DNA of 64,000 bases from Sphingobacterium sp. (GCA_029239355.1 JAQZAZ010000001.1:1-64000); one strand, 5' to 3'. Shown: positions 1 to 10,462, counted from the stretch's first letter. Notes: a model not told the origin generated them from the letters alone. Numbers and translations: made by a program.

Positions 1-600
1 GTAAGCGACCATACCACTGCGGTATTGCAATTGCTGAAGGACAATGGTATCGAACCGGAATGGGTACAGGTGGGTAATGAAACCGGAGATGGGATGCTGT
101 GGGAGGAGGGTAGAGCCTCGGTCAGCATGGCTAACTATGCTGCTTTGAACAATGCGGGCTACGATGCGGTGAAAGCTGTTTTTCCGGCGGCTAAAGTCAT
201 CATACACCTCCATAATGGCTATGACAATGCGCTGTTCCGCTGGATGTTTGATGGGCTGAAAAATAACGAGGGAAAATGGGATGTGATCGGGATGTCACTG
301 TATCCAACAAAAGATAATTGGAAAGAACGTAATACTGCCTGTGTCGGCAATATCAAAGATATGATCGCACGGTACAACACGCAGGTAATGATCTGTGAGG
401 TGGGCATGAGCTGGGATGAGGCAGATACGGCCGAAATCTGGCTCAACGATCTTTTCAGTGCGGTGGAGGCAATCCCCGATCACAACGTGCTGGGCATATT
501 TTATTGGGAGCCCTTGGCGCACAATGGCTGGAATGGTTATACCTTAGGCGCCTTGGATAACAATGGACGACCGACAAAGGCATTGAATGCATTTAAATAA
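1..600 (+). CDS. Arabinogalactan endo-beta-1,4-galactanase, GH53 (5'-truncated)
   Basis: This is the C-terminal 199 residues of a GH53 endo-galactanase, which cuts beta-1,4-galactan side chains of pectin. The frame is open from base 1, so the start and the signal peptide lie outside the window. Two glutamates fit the GH53 pair: acid/base in VGNE (codon 79-81) and nucleophile in CEVGMSW (codon 397-399). The C-terminal stretch GIFYWEPLAHNGW is typical of the family. The gene lies 63 bp upstream of a GH2 beta-galactosidase on the same strand, which fits a galactan-degrading unit extending to the left. Family call is confident; cell location cannot be read from the fragment. Confidence 0.9.
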   Translation, partial: VSDHTTAVLQLLKDNGIEPEWVQVGNETGDGMLWEEGRASVSMANYAALNNAGYDAVKAVFPAAKVIIHLHNGYDNALFRWMFDGLKNNEGKWDVIGMSLYPTKDNWKERNTACVGNIKDMIARYNTQVMICEVGMSWDEADTAEIWLNDLFSAVEAIPDHNVLGIFYWEPLAHNGWNGYTLGALDNNGRPTKALNAFK

Positions 601-663
601 TAGTATATTTATACGCTTTAAATGGCGAATGATCAGCTTAAACGACAGACGACAAACACCTGA

Positions 664-3138
664 ATGATGAAATTACTGCATGCTACTTACTTTCTGTTCC
701 TTTTGTTCTTCTTTATTCCGACAACATCACAAGGACAGCTGACCCGAAACTCTTTTTTACTGGAGAAAAACTGGCGTTTTTTTCAGGGTGAGGTCGATCG
801 GGGCGAGTCCACTGCGCTGAATGATGCTACCTGGCAACATGTTACCGTACCGCATGACTGGGCTATTTATGGGCCTTTTGACCGTGCACATGATTTGCAG
901 GATGTGGCCGTAACACAGAATGGGGAGAAGAAGGCTTCCGTAAAGACGGGCCGGACAGGTGGTTTGCCCTATGTCGGTGTGGGCTGGTATCGCAATCAGT
1001 TCAATATTCCTCAATTTGACGCCAACACAAAACGTGTGGTCCTGAAATTTGATGGCGCCATGAGTGAGGCTCGGGTTTATGTCAATGGAAAAGAAGCGTG
1101 CTTCTGGCCGTACGGCTATAATGCTTTTCATTGTGATGTGACGGAGCTGTTGCATGCCGATGGAATGAACAACAAGCTTGCTGTGCGCCTGGAAAATAAA
1201 GCACAGTCCTCGCGCTGGTATCCGGGAGCGGGTCTCTACCGCAATGTCCATGTGATCGTTACCGAAAAGGTGCATGTGCCGGTCTGGGGTACGTATATAA
1301 CGACGCCCTTTGTGTCGGATAGCCTGGCTTCGGTGAAACTCGAAACTAGCCTGAAAAATGCTGATGGCAAATTGGTGCGGATGGTGACAGCCATCACCGA
1401 CGCGAAGGGGCGTGTGGTGGCGCAGAAGGAAAATCAACAAAAAATAAACTACGGCAAGCCTTTCGTACAAAATTTTGAGGTGACGAACCCTGCGCTATGG
1501 AGCCCAGAACATCCCAATCTGTATCGGGCATCAACACTAGTATATGTCGATGGCAAATTGACGGATAACTTTGAAACCCGCTTTGGGATTCGGGAGGTCC
1601 GTATCATTGCGGATAAAGGATTTATGCTAAATGGTAAAATTCGAAAATTTAAGGGGGTCTGCAATCATCATGACCTCGGTCCCTTGGGGGCTGCAATCAA
1701 TGTCTCGGCCTTGCGCTACCAGTTGGAGTTGCTCAAAGATATGGGCTGTGATGCCATTCGTACGGCGCACAATATGCCCGCTCCGGAGTTAGTGGGTCTC
1801 TGCGATGAATTGGGCCTGATGATGATGATCGAGCCTTTTGACGAGTGGGATATTGCCAAATGCAAGAATGGTTACCATCGCTTTTTTGGGGAATGGGCAG
1901 AACGCGACATGGTCAATATGATCCATCATTTTAGAAACAATCCTTCGGTGGTGATGTGGAGCATCGGAAATGAAGTGCCGACGCAGTGTAGTGCTGAAGG
2001 GTATAAGGTTGCTTCATTTTTGCAGGATATCTGCCATCGTGAAGATCCTACGCGGCCTGTTACCTGCGGGATGGACCAAGTGACCTGTGTACTGGAAAAT
2101 GGTTTTGCCAGTCTGCTGGACGTCCCGGGCCTCAACTACCGTACCCATCGTTATGAAGAAGCTTATGCCAAATTGCCACAAAACCTTGTGCTGGGTTCGG
2201 AAACGGCCTCAACGGTGAGTTCCCGTGGTGTATATAAATTTCCGGTCGTGAAAAAGGGAGACATGCTGTATCCCGATCATCAGTCTTCTTCCTATGATAT
2301 GGAACATTGTTCCTGGTCAAACTTGCCGGATGAGGATTTTGCATTGGCCGAAGACCATCATTGGACCATGGGGCAATTTGTCTGGACCGGTTTTGATTAC
2401 CTCGGCGAACCATCGCCTTACGATACGGATGCCTGGCCCAACCACAGCTCAATGTTTGGTATTATTGATCTGGCGAGCATACCCAAGGACCGCTACTACC
2501 TCTACCGGAGCCTTTGGAATAAAAATGAACATACCTTGCACATACTGCCACATTGGACATGGCCTGATCGTGTGGGGCAACAAACTCCGGTATTCGTTTA
2601 TACGGATTATCCAAGTGCCGAACTATTTATCAACGGTAAGAGCCAGGGGGTACAACGCAAAAGCAAAGCATCACGCGAAGAACGTTACCGCTTGATGTGG
2701 ATGAATACGGTTTACGAGCCCGGAGAAATCAAAGTGGTGGCCTACGATGAAAATGGAAAAGCCGCAGATGAGAAGATTGTACGGACAGCTGGAAAACCGT
2801 ATCAGATAAAAATGGAGACTGTGCACGGTACTCTTGCTGCAGATGGACGCGCATTGGCTTATATTCGCGTCAAAGCGGTAGATAAAGATGGGAATTTGTG
2901 CCCCCATGCAGACGGGCTGGTACAGTTTGAGGTAAAAGGAGCCGGTACATTCAAGGCCTTGGCCAATGGCGATCCGACCAACCTCGAGGCTTTTCATAAG
3001 CCACAGATGCACTTGTTTAACGGGCAGCTTACTCTGATCGTGCAGGCCGCCGAAGATGCCGGCAAGATTCAGGTACAGGCGCAAAGCAGAGGCCTAAAAA
3101 AAGATGTATTGTTTGTTAATGCCGTTTCTGCGCCTTAA
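664..3138 (+). CDS. Beta-galactosidase, GH2 family, secreted
   Basis: An 824-residue GH2 glycosidase that likely removes terminal beta-galactose from the oligosaccharides made by the GH53 enzyme upstream. Residues 1-24 form a signal peptide with hydrophobic core YFLFLLFFFIP. A sugar-binding jelly roll, an Ig-like domain and a TIM barrel follow, then a DUF4982-like and a bacterial Ig-like C-terminal part. The acid/base is Glu437 in SIGNEVP and the nucleophile is Glu513 in LGSETAS. The start is the first of two adjacent ATGs; the second is equally possible. Beta-galactosidase is the most likely activity from context, but GH2 also holds glucuronidases and mannosidases. Confidence 0.88.
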   Translation: MMKLLHATYFLFLLFFFIPTTSQGQLTRNSFLLEKNWRFFQGEVDRGESTALNDATWQHVTVPHDWAIYGPFDRAHDLQDVAVTQNGEKKASVKTGRTGGLPYVGVGWYRNQFNIPQFDANTKRVVLKFDGAMSEARVYVNGKEACFWPYGYNAFHCDVTELLHADGMNNKLAVRLENKAQSSRWYPGAGLYRNVHVIVTEKVHVPVWGTYITTPFVSDSLASVKLETSLKNADGKLVRMVTAITDAKGRVVAQKENQQKINYGKPFVQNFEVTNPALWSPEHPNLYRASTLVYVDGKLTDNFETRFGIREVRIIADKGFMLNGKIRKFKGVCNHHDLGPLGAAINVSALRYQLELLKDMGCDAIRTAHNMPAPELVGLCDELGLMMMIEPFDEWDIAKCKNGYHRFFGEWAERDMVNMIHHFRNNPSVVMWSIGNEVPTQCSAEGYKVASFLQDICHREDPTRPVTCGMDQVTCVLENGFASLLDVPGLNYRTHRYEEAYAKLPQNLVLGSETASTVSSRGVYKFPVVKKGDMLYPDHQSSSYDMEHCSWSNLPDEDFALAEDHHWTMGQFVWTGFDYLGEPSPYDTDAWPNHSSMFGIIDLASIPKDRYYLYRSLWNKNEHTLHILPHWTWPDRVGQQTPVFVYTDYPSAELFINGKSQGVQRKSKASREERYRLMWMNTVYEPGEIKVVAYDENGKAADEKIVRTAGKPYQIKMETVHGTLAADGRALAYIRVKAVDKDGNLCPHADGLVQFEVKGAGTFKALANGDPTNLEAFHKPQMHLFNGQLTLIVQAAEDAGKIQVQAQSRGLKKDVLFVNAVSAP

Positions 3139-3258
3139 AGGCTGGACTTTATACTTGCTTAGGATTATTAGGCTAAAGGTGGCGGACAATGGCAATTGCT
3201 GTTGGCCTGGTATCGTGTGTATCCGGAGATGGGGGGTAGAAACTTGATAAGCTGTAAA

Positions 3259-3290
3259 TTTGGAGTTTTACATGTGATTAACTACCTTTA
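3259..3290 (+). promoter_or_regulatory. Bacteroidota-type promoter of the first sigma factor gene
   Basis: A TTTG (-33) at 3259-3262 is followed by exactly 20 bp and then TACCTTTA (-7) at 3283-3290. The -7 matches TANNTTTG except for the last base. Transcription would start near 3297, about 17 bases before the proposed TTG start. The spacing is what the Bacteroidota housekeeping sigma factor uses. The rest of the 3139-3313 intergenic stretch shows no clear terminator. Confidence 0.55.
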
Positions 3291-3313
3291 GAGACCTAAT
3301 AAAAAGCATCGAT

Positions 3314-3919
3314 TTGAAAAGCAATGGTCTCGTAGATACTTCAATAATTAATCGCCTCAAGGATGGAGATGAATTAGCCATGAAGGAATTGATCACGACA
3401 TATAAAAGCACGTTAGCGCAGTCGATGATGCGTATCCTTAAGTCGCAGGAAGAGGTAGAGGATCTGCTGCAGGAGCTATTTATCCGTATTTGGACACGTA
3501 GGCAGGATATCAATACTGAGCTGTCTTTTCATGCTTTTATATATAGGATCGCGGGTAATTTGGTATACGATCGATTGCGTAAATTAGCGCATGAAAAACG
3601 TCTTGTTGCAGACTATTTTACTCACCTTACTGAAGTTTATTCCCATATCGAGGAGGGGGTTTTTAATCAGGAAACCAAAGATATTTTAAATCAGGCAATT
3701 GAACAGTTGCCAGAGCAGCGCCGGCGTGTTTTTATACTCTGTAAGATTGAAGGCCGAAGCTATGAAGAAGTAAGCCGCTTATTGTCAATTTCGGTGGCAA
3801 CAGTAAATACCCATATTACAAACGCGAATACGACACTTAGAAATTATTTTCAGCAGCGGCCTGATCTGTCTTTCCTTATAGTGCTGGCATTGCTTTCAGC
3901 CAAAATGTTGCACAATTAA
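3314..3919 (+). CDS. ECF RNA polymerase sigma factor, FecI-like
   Basis: A 201-residue sigma-70 family protein of the extracytoplasmic-function type. Region 2 is around residues 25-90 (LLQELFIRIW, FHAFIYRIAGNLV) and region 4 around 125-175 (LPEQRRRVF, SYEEVSRLLSISVATVNTH). The protein ends in a hydrophobic tail (SFLIVLALLSAKML), common in Bacteroidota FecI proteins. The start is taken as TTG at 3314 because the frame has a stop at 3275 and no ATG before residue 23, which would cut region 2. FecR lies 94 bp downstream and an STN-containing SusC follows, so this factor probably drives the locus when the transporter signals through FecR. Confidence 0.85.
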   Translation: MKSNGLVDTSIINRLKDGDELAMKELITTYKSTLAQSMMRILKSQEEVEDLLQELFIRIWTRRQDINTELSFHAFIYRIAGNLVYDRLRKLAHEKRLVADYFTHLTEVYSHIEEGVFNQETKDILNQAIEQLPEQRRRVFILCKIEGRSYEEVSRLLSISVATVNTHITNANTTLRNYFQQRPDLSFLIVLALLSAKMLHN

Positions 3920-4013
3920 CAATTTCTTAAGCCTAATTTTATATTTTCTTTATTTTTTTTGAATTCACTTCATTGGTTTTTCATTTCCAAACGTATATGT
4001 AAGAAAAGAACGT

Positions 4014-5183
4014 ATGCAAAACCCTAGATTTGAAGAGCTGTTCAATAAATATCTGAACGATACACTAACCAAGGATGAAATGTTAGAACTTCAACTTTTG
4101 TTGGCATCGGATGATCAGGAGCAAGGTTTACGTTCGTTGATCGATAATGAAATAACTGCCAATGTGGAAGAGTATCCACATGTTGAACTGAATTGGTTTG
4201 CAGAATTGGAAACTAATGTGTTGGCAAATATAAGAAGCACTCGATCTAAAACGCGCTATTTAAACTGGAATTGGAAGAAAACGGTAGCTGCAGCGGCACT
4301 CCTAGTCGTCAGTATCGGAGCGTCTTTGTGGATGCTGTCACGTTTGGATAACGATGAACGAAATACGATAAAGCCGGGTACAAGTATTGCCTCATTACGG
4401 CTCGCCGACGGAAGAGAAATTGCGCTCAGTAATAAACACGAAAGTATCGTTTTTGGCGATGAGCTCATGTACGCAGACGGAGCTTCCATCGAAGGTTTGG
4501 AAAGCCATGAATCGATACATCAGGACATGGTAATCACGGTGCCGAAAGGTGGGACTTACCACATCATATTGGCAGATGGATCTAAGATCTGGTTAAATTC
4601 GGACTCCAGATTAACATATAAAATCAGAAGTAAAGACCAACCTAGAGAATTAGAAATGGAAGGTGAGGCATTTTTTGAGGTGGCTACACGGTACATGCTT
4701 CAGAATAACAAGCGGATCAAGGTACCTTTTCTTGTTAAGACACCCACTCAGACGGTGCAGGTATTGGGTACAGCATTTAATATTTCGGCCTATCCGGGCG
4801 AGGCTACGCGGACTACTTTGGTCGAAGGCAAAGTGGCTATTAATATAAAAGGAAATAAAAAACTACATCAACTGCAACCCAATCAGCAAGCAATTGTACA
4901 GAATAACAGCATTTCTTTTATTCCGGTTGACCCAGCAAATTATGTGTCGTGGAAAGATGGCACATTTACCTTTTCTGATGAAGACCTAAATCATATTTTG
5001 AATCAAATAGGCCGCTGGTATAATGTAAAGGTTGAATATGAGGATGAAAGCCTACGAAAACTGAAATTTGAAGGGGTATTACCCCGTAACCAGAATTTAA
5101 GTTTTGTATTGGAAGCCTTAGCGAGTACCGGTGAAGTCCAATTTACTGTTCATTCGAATACCGTATACGTGAAAAGAAAATAG
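4014..5183 (+). CDS. FecR-type anti-sigma factor
   Basis: A 389-residue inner-membrane regulator. The cytoplasmic N-terminal part (1-83) should bind the sigma factor. One membrane helix lies at about 84-109 (AAAALLVVSIGASLWML). A periplasmic FecR domain follows at about 180-285 (VPKGGTYHIILADGSKIWLN, EVEGEAFFEV-type segment) and a DUF4974 domain at 320-388 (FEGVLPRNQNLSFVLEAL). It sits between the ECF sigma gene and an STN-SusC gene, the usual order in which the SusC STN domain contacts FecR in the periplasm. Length and domain order are normal. Confidence 0.88.
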   Translation: MQNPRFEELFNKYLNDTLTKDEMLELQLLLASDDQEQGLRSLIDNEITANVEEYPHVELNWFAELETNVLANIRSTRSKTRYLNWNWKKTVAAAALLVVSIGASLWMLSRLDNDERNTIKPGTSIASLRLADGREIALSNKHESIVFGDELMYADGASIEGLESHESIHQDMVITVPKGGTYHIILADGSKIWLNSDSRLTYKIRSKDQPRELEMEGEAFFEVATRYMLQNNKRIKVPFLVKTPTQTVQVLGTAFNISAYPGEATRTTLVEGKVAINIKGNKKLHQLQPNQQAIVQNNSISFIPVDPANYVSWKDGTFTFSDEDLNHILNQIGRWYNVKVEYEDESLRKLKFEGVLPRNQNLSFVLEALASTGEVQFTVHSNTVYVKRK

Positions 5184-5277
5184 ATTTTATAAACCAGCTA
5201 AAATACCTGATAGCCTATGAAGTAAAAAAAGCGACAAAAAAGATAACGTATGGACAGTAAAAATAATCAGGAGCGTT

Positions 5278-5287
5278 GGAGCGCTCC
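5278..5287. repeat. Short perfect palindrome in the FecR-SusC gap
   Basis: GGAGCGCTCC is a perfect 10-bp palindrome; with GGAG­CG at 5270-5275 it can also form a 6-bp hairpin with a 6-base loop. It lies in the 170-bp gap between FecR and SusC, 67 bp before the SusC start. It has no U-tract, so it is not a standard terminator. It could be an operator or a leader structure; function is unknown. Confidence 0.3.
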
Positions 5288-5353
5288 CGATCATGAAGTT
5301 AGCCGTTATCAAACCATCTTGAAAACTCATTTAATACCTAACTAACCAAACAA

Positions 5354-8300
5354 ATGTATAAAATAATTAAAAAAGATGTGCATCGGCTTTTTAGTCGAAC
5401 GAAACCCTACATTATGAAAATTTCACTGACAACCATCAGCTGCTTTTTGGTCTGTCTACAGATAAGTGCTACGGCTCTCGCGCAAAAGGTGACACTGAAA
5501 AATAAGAGCATCACACTCAAAGAGGCTTTCCGCGAAGTCAATAAACAAACTGGTTACCATTATCTGTGGTCTGCAAAACGGGTCAATAGCAATACCCGAA
5601 TTGCCATTGATATTAAAAACATGGAGTTGGACCAAGCCATCAGACAGATTATTCATGGTTTACAGCTAAGCTATAAGATACAGGGCAAGCTCATCACCAT
5701 CAGAGAAAGAGAGAAGACCTCAACAGTAGCTAATCTTGCGCAAATAGACGATAATGGACAACAAGAGACGATAACAGTTAGGGGGCGGGTGGTTGATTCG
5801 CTGGGTAGGCCCCTAATTGGTGTGACCATCAGGGTCATTTCGGCAAATAAACGTGTTATAAAGGAGTCTAAATCAGATAGCCATGGGGAAATCAATATCG
5901 AAAGCGTACCAAAACAAAGTTTTTTGGAAATATCGCTGCTTGGCTATCGGCGCCTTAATCTGGCTGCGACTGAAAATATAGGTACCATCAGGATGGATGT
6001 TCTTGCTGAAAGCCTCGAAGAGCTTGTCGTGGTGGGATACATGACCAAACGGGCTTCTGAAGTGACCGGCGCGGTACAATCTGTCAAGGGTGAAGAACTT
6101 CGTAACAGCGTCAGTACCCCCAATGTGCTATCGATGCTTAAAGGGAAAACTACAGGTCTATATATTACGGAGAGTACCGGAGAGTCGGGAGCAAAAGGGC
6201 AGGTGATTGCTAGGGGACAATCGTCAATGACCACCCCTACAAACAATTATCTCGGTCCACTGATTGTTGTCGATGGTGTGATCACCAATTATCAGTCCTT
6301 ACAGGATGCTGTCAATCCGGCTGATATTGAAGATATCAGCGTGCTAAAAGATGCTGCATCTACAGCTATTTATGGATCCCGGGCTGCCCAAGGGGTCATT
6401 GTCGTGACTACAAAACGTGGACAGGCTGGTAAAAGCACAGTGGAAGCGCGCGTGCAGGCTGGGGTAATACAGCCAGTAAGGGACATCCGGTTTATGAACA
6501 CGACCGAACTTATTGATTTTATGGATACGCAGATGAAACGCTATTGGGAGCAAACTCCTTCCATACGGACGACATTTCCGAACGTCGCTGATTTTATTCG
6601 CGAACGCCGCGTCTATACGGATGAAGATCGTACGCGCAATTTCAATTGGGAAGATAAAATTTATAGCAATGGAAATTTTACCAATACGGAATTAGGGGTA
6701 CGTCATGGTACCGATAAAACTAAATTTTATATGGGAGTCGGTTGGTTTAAGGAAAATGGAGCATTATATGATAATGGGTTTGACCGAAAAAATATAAGAT
6801 TTAATATTGATCATGCTATTTCAAGTAAATTACTTGCGCGTATCAATGTAAGCTCTATTATCGACCGGATCACCAGACGCAACGGGGTGCCTGAATTATA
6901 TATGATTCAGCCATTTATGTATCCGTATGATAATGCCGGCAATCTGTTGGACAGTCTGCCTGTGCGACAGTCGAGTAATTATGGACCTGCTTACACAACA
7001 TGGACGCAGAATTTTCTTGCGGAAACGGGATATGATAATACGAGGCTGACAAAGGTACAAAATCATTTAGCCAGCATAAGTCTGCGGTATAATATACTTC
7101 CTTTTTTAAGCGTTCAGACTTCCAACTCGCTCAATTTTGTAGGCACCAATGTCAATTCTTATTTAGACCCACGTTCATTTTCCGGAAAGTATGGTGGATA
7201 CCCCTATTTATTCTCTCCAGCAAGTGCAGTTTTACCTAATGGAACGCTGGAGATTGATGATACTAAATTCGTTGATTACCTCATGTCCAATACACTGAAT
7301 TTCAACAAGACAGTCGGCGGTAATCATGTTATCAGTGCATTGGTAGGGCAAGAATGGGGCAAAAGGACCACGGAAATCATGGACATAGACATGTATAATG
7401 TATTGCCCAATGAGCGGAATATGGGGGCCGCACAAAATTTTGGAAGTGCGATCAATGTGGCATATGGATTTCCTTACAAACCATCGGGAAATTATCAGGA
7501 ACGCGCCACCTTTTCCGTGTTCGGACAGGCTGACTACAGTTATGCAGGCCGCTATATGGCTTCATTTTCCGTGCGTACGGATGCAACGACCAATTTTGGA
7601 CGCGACAAACGATACGGTACTTTTTACTCGTTCAGTGGTGGATGGAATATATCCAAAGAAAACTTTTTTAAAAACATTAAGGCTATTGATAATTTGCGCC
7701 TTCGCGCTTCTTATGGTACATCTGGTAGAGACCTGGGCGACGGATACCTAAATACGACATTTTATTCGGCGACAGGTCGATATGAGCAGGTCGATAATAT
7801 CGGCGCAGTGATCACGCAATTGGCTAATCCGATAATTTCTTGGGAGACACTTCACAATAGCAATATTGGTCTCGATATCGCTCTTTTAAAGAATAGGATC
7901 AATTTGTCTGCGGATATCTACCACAAGCGTAGTGATGGTCTTTTACAGCAGGTCAGCTTGCCTTCTGCACAGGGTGCGTTAGCACAATATCAGAATGTTG
8001 GACAGATCGTTAACCGGGGTATCGAAGTATCGTTGAGCACGCATAATGTAAAGTCTGCTCATTTCAACTGGCATACCAGTTTTAATTTTAGTTACAATAA
8101 AAATAAGCTTACCAGACTATATCAGGATTCGCTTTTGGATTCTTACTCCAGATCATATTATCGAAAAATCGGCGAAGATATCAATGTGATCAAAGCGATT
8201 CAATTTGCAGGCATCAACCCCGAGAATGGTAATATGCAACACTATAATTTTGATGAAAAGGGTAATCAAATAATCGTGGAAGGTATTGGGCAAGTGAGCA

Positions 8301-8869
8301 ACTTGGCCAATTGGCAACGGGTGGGGCAGGCCACACCACGCTTTTTCGGTGGATTTACCAACAGCTTTCAATATAAAAATTACAGCTTAAATGTAGAGTG
8401 GTGGTTTCAGGTGGGCAACTATACCCAAATGTCTTTAGTGAATAATTTTCAGGCCCCAACTGCTCCTAGGCTTGGCCGCAATAATGTTGTTTTTGCCGAT
8501 AATCAACATGTTTGGCAAGGGCCCGGGGATATGCAAGCGAATTATCCTGATGTATTCAGCACAGATCCGAATGCATGGACTGCACTCACCTATCGTTCAT
8601 CCAAAATGTGGGGAAATGCAAGCCATGCCCGTTTGCGTAATGTCAGGTTCACCTATAGCTTGCCTAACGGAGTGTTAAAAGCGCTGAAGCTAGCCCGCGC
8701 AGATGTTTTTGTTAGCGGCGATAATTTATATGTGATCAAGCATAAGGATTTTGTAGGCGTAGATCCGGAAGGAGCCGTCTTAGGGGGGGTGAACACAAGC
8801 TATGGTGGGGCGGGTACCGGTTTTGCCAATCCAAGAAGATTTTTACTCGGGATGCAGCTGACATTTTAA
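5354..8869 (+). CDS. SusC/RagA TonB-linked outer-membrane protein with STN domain
   Basis: An 1171-residue TonB-dependent transporter. A signal peptide is present near residues 21-44 (MKISLTTISCFLVC, cut after ALAQ). An STN domain lies at about 45-118, a carboxypeptidase-regulatory-like domain at 140-225, a plug at about 230-350 (SVLKDAASTAIYGSRAAQGV) and the beta-barrel runs to the C-terminal residue Phe. ATG at 5354 gives a 20-residue N-terminal extension before the signal peptide, common in this subfamily; ATG at 5414 is the alternative. The STN domain signals to FecR. It is followed 10 bp later by SusD. No polysaccharide-degrading enzyme is in the locus, so the substrate cannot be inferred. 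Confidence 0.9.
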   Translation: MYKIIKKDVHRLFSRTKPYIMKISLTTISCFLVCLQISATALAQKVTLKNKSITLKEAFREVNKQTGYHYLWSAKRVNSNTRIAIDIKNMELDQAIRQIIHGLQLSYKIQGKLITIREREKTSTVANLAQIDDNGQQETITVRGRVVDSLGRPLIGVTIRVISANKRVIKESKSDSHGEINIESVPKQSFLEISLLGYRRLNLAATENIGTIRMDVLAESLEELVVVGYMTKRASEVTGAVQSVKGEELRNSVSTPNVLSMLKGKTTGLYITESTGESGAKGQVIARGQSSMTTPTNNYLGPLIVVDGVITNYQSLQDAVNPADIEDISVLKDAASTAIYGSRAAQGVIVVTTKRGQAGKSTVEARVQAGVIQPVRDIRFMNTTELIDFMDTQMKRYWEQTPSIRTTFPNVADFIRERRVYTDEDRTRNFNWEDKIYSNGNFTNTELGVRHGTDKTKFYMGVGWFKENGALYDNGFDRKNIRFNIDHAISSKLLARINVSSIIDRITRRNGVPELYMIQPFMYPYDNAGNLLDSLPVRQSSNYGPAYTTWTQNFLAETGYDNTRLTKVQNHLASISLRYNILPFLSVQTSNSLNFVGTNVNSYLDPRSFSGKYGGYPYLFSPASAVLPNGTLEIDDTKFVDYLMSNTLNFNKTVGGNHVISALVGQEWGKRTTEIMDIDMYNVLPNERNMGAAQNFGSAINVAYGFPYKPSGNYQERATFSVFGQADYSYAGRYMASFSVRTDATTNFGRDKRYGTFYSFSGGWNISKENFFKNIKAIDNLRLRASYGTSGRDLGDGYLNTTFYSATGRYEQVDNIGAVITQLANPIISWETLHNSNIGLDIALLKNRINLSADIYHKRSDGLLQQVSLPSAQGALAQYQNVGQIVNRGIEVSLSTHNVKSAHFNWHTSFNFSYNKNKLTRLYQDSLLDSYSRSYYRKIGEDINVIKAIQFAGINPENGNMQHYNFDEKGNQIIVEGIGQVSNLANWQRVGQATPRFFGGFTNSFQYKNYSLNVEWWFQVGNYTQMSLVNNFQAPTAPRLGRNNVVFADNQHVWQGPGDMQANYPDVFSTDPNAWTALTYRSSKMWGNASHARLRNVRFTYSLPNGVLKALKLARADVFVSGDNLYVIKHKDFVGVDPEGAVLGGVNTSYGGAGTGFANPRRFLLGMQLTF

Positions 8870-8879
8870 TTTGTAAATA

Positions 8880-10373
8880 ATGAAAAATATTCAATATAAA
8901 AATAGACAATTATATGCATTACGATATGTTGTTCTAATAGCATTGACTTTGTTAGGCTTTACATCCTGCAACAAACAACTTGATGAGCTCAGGCCGCACA
9001 ACGTCATTTTTGAAGAAAGACAATTTGATACGCCGTCTGGCTATTCAAAAGCAGTGTTGGGTATCTATAACCTAATTACTGTTGGGTCAGAAAGCGCAAT
9101 AGGGGTTGGCTTTACGGACTTGCAAATTTTTCTTTCAGAAGCCAGGGGAAATACTATACGTGCCCTTGATGCGCAAGTAAACCGGAATACTGACCTATTT
9201 GACTATATTAATTCGTCAAATAGAGATCTCTCCTATACATATGCTTTTTGGCGCAATAGCTACAACGTTTTGTTGCACATTAATAAAGTGCTTGCCAACG
9301 TGAAAAACGACGAAACTAATCCAGTAATACTTCAGGCAAAGGCGGAAGCATTATTTCTTCGTGGTTATATTTACTTTAATCTGGTCCGTTTGTATGGAAT
9401 GCCATTCTACCAAGGTAATGGAAATTCGCTCGGCGTGATGTTGGTGGTCAATGATGAATTTGCACCGGGCCTCGCACCCAAACGAGCAACTGTCGCTGAA
9501 ATATATGAGCAGGTCGTTTCCGATCTGAAGACTTCGATCCCATTGTTTAAACAGCAGAAATCTAATAGTTATGCGAGCGGTTTGGCGGCGGAAGCACTAT
9601 TATCACGGGTGGAACTCTATAGGGGCGGTACCTTTTCGTCACCAAATAACGAAGCTAATCAAAAAGCCTTCGAATACGCTGATAAGGTCATTCGTCAAGG
9701 GGGCTACGAACTTATACAAGGGGATGCCTTTAAAAAATATTACGATACGGACAACCTGAACAACAAAGAAGACATATTTGCTATTAATGGTGAATTTATG
9801 AATGGTTTTATTGCCAACCTTTTTAAGATGCCTTCACAAATAAATTATACAGGCGGGCTCTACCGACCTTCACCTTATCTTCTTTCCCTGTTTGATGAAA
9901 AGGACCTTAGAAAAGCATTCTATGTCGAAAATATAACACCGGGCTTTCCAGAGGATCACTTGGCCTGCAATAAATACAATATTGGCTATACTTCTTTATA
10001 CAGCCGTTCTCCGTACCGTTACCTAAGATTAGCAGAGATGTATTTGAATAGAGCCGAAGCATTGGTCAAATTGGGAAAAAATGCTGCGGCTCTTGCTGAC
10101 CTAAACATCATCAGGAAACGTGCCGGATTGACTGAGCTTGAGAACTTGGCGGGTGAGGCGCTGTTCAAGGAGATTTTAAAACAGCGTAAAATTGAACTTG
10201 CCTTTGAAGGTCATGCGAGTTATGATGAATTTAGAAACGGTCTTTCAATGGTACGCGATTATGCATCGGGCAAATCTTCGCCTATGACGGTACAACCCAC
10301 CGAAGGAAAAATTCTGATGAAGATCCCGGATGAAGAAATTGCAAGCAATCCAAACCTCGTTCAGAACCCATAA
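8880..10373 (+). CDS. SusD/RagB nutrient-binding lipoprotein
   Basis: A 497-residue surface lipoprotein that caps the SusC transporter encoded just upstream. The lipobox is LGFTSC with lipidated Cys30. The TPR-like SusD fold shows in the segments FLRGYIYFNLVRLYG, YRYLRLAEMYLNRAEAL and KRKIELAFEG-type helices. The C-terminus IASNPNLVQNP is the classical SusD ending. Substrate is unknown. Confidence 0.9.
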   Translation: MKNIQYKNRQLYALRYVVLIALTLLGFTSCNKQLDELRPHNVIFEERQFDTPSGYSKAVLGIYNLITVGSESAIGVGFTDLQIFLSEARGNTIRALDAQVNRNTDLFDYINSSNRDLSYTYAFWRNSYNVLLHINKVLANVKNDETNPVILQAKAEALFLRGYIYFNLVRLYGMPFYQGNGNSLGVMLVVNDEFAPGLAPKRATVAEIYEQVVSDLKTSIPLFKQQKSNSYASGLAAEALLSRVELYRGGTFSSPNNEANQKAFEYADKVIRQGGYELIQGDAFKKYYDTDNLNNKEDIFAINGEFMNGFIANLFKMPSQINYTGGLYRPSPYLLSLFDEKDLRKAFYVENITPGFPEDHLACNKYNIGYTSLYSRSPYRYLRLAEMYLNRAEALVKLGKNAAALADLNIIRKRAGLTELENLAGEALFKEILKQRKIELAFEGHASYDEFRNGLSMVRDYASGKSSPMTVQPTEGKILMKIPDEEIASNPNLVQNP

Positions 10374-10462
10374 CTTTAGTTGACATCATCAGAATAGTAG
10401 ATATGCCTGGCTTAAAAGCATCGGCAGGAATAAACAAAAACTAAAAATTAAAGAGATAAAAC

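Noticed and set aside
757..1470. Long minus-strand open frame inside the GH2 gene
   Set aside because: It is antisense to a confident GH2 coding frame, has no start context or domain, and is a codon-bias shadow.
5250..5345. 31-codon ORF between FecR and SusC (MDSKNNQERWSAP...)
   Set aside because: No recognisable family, no ribosome site, and its stop merges with the leader 9-mer; a short open frame of this size is expected by chance.
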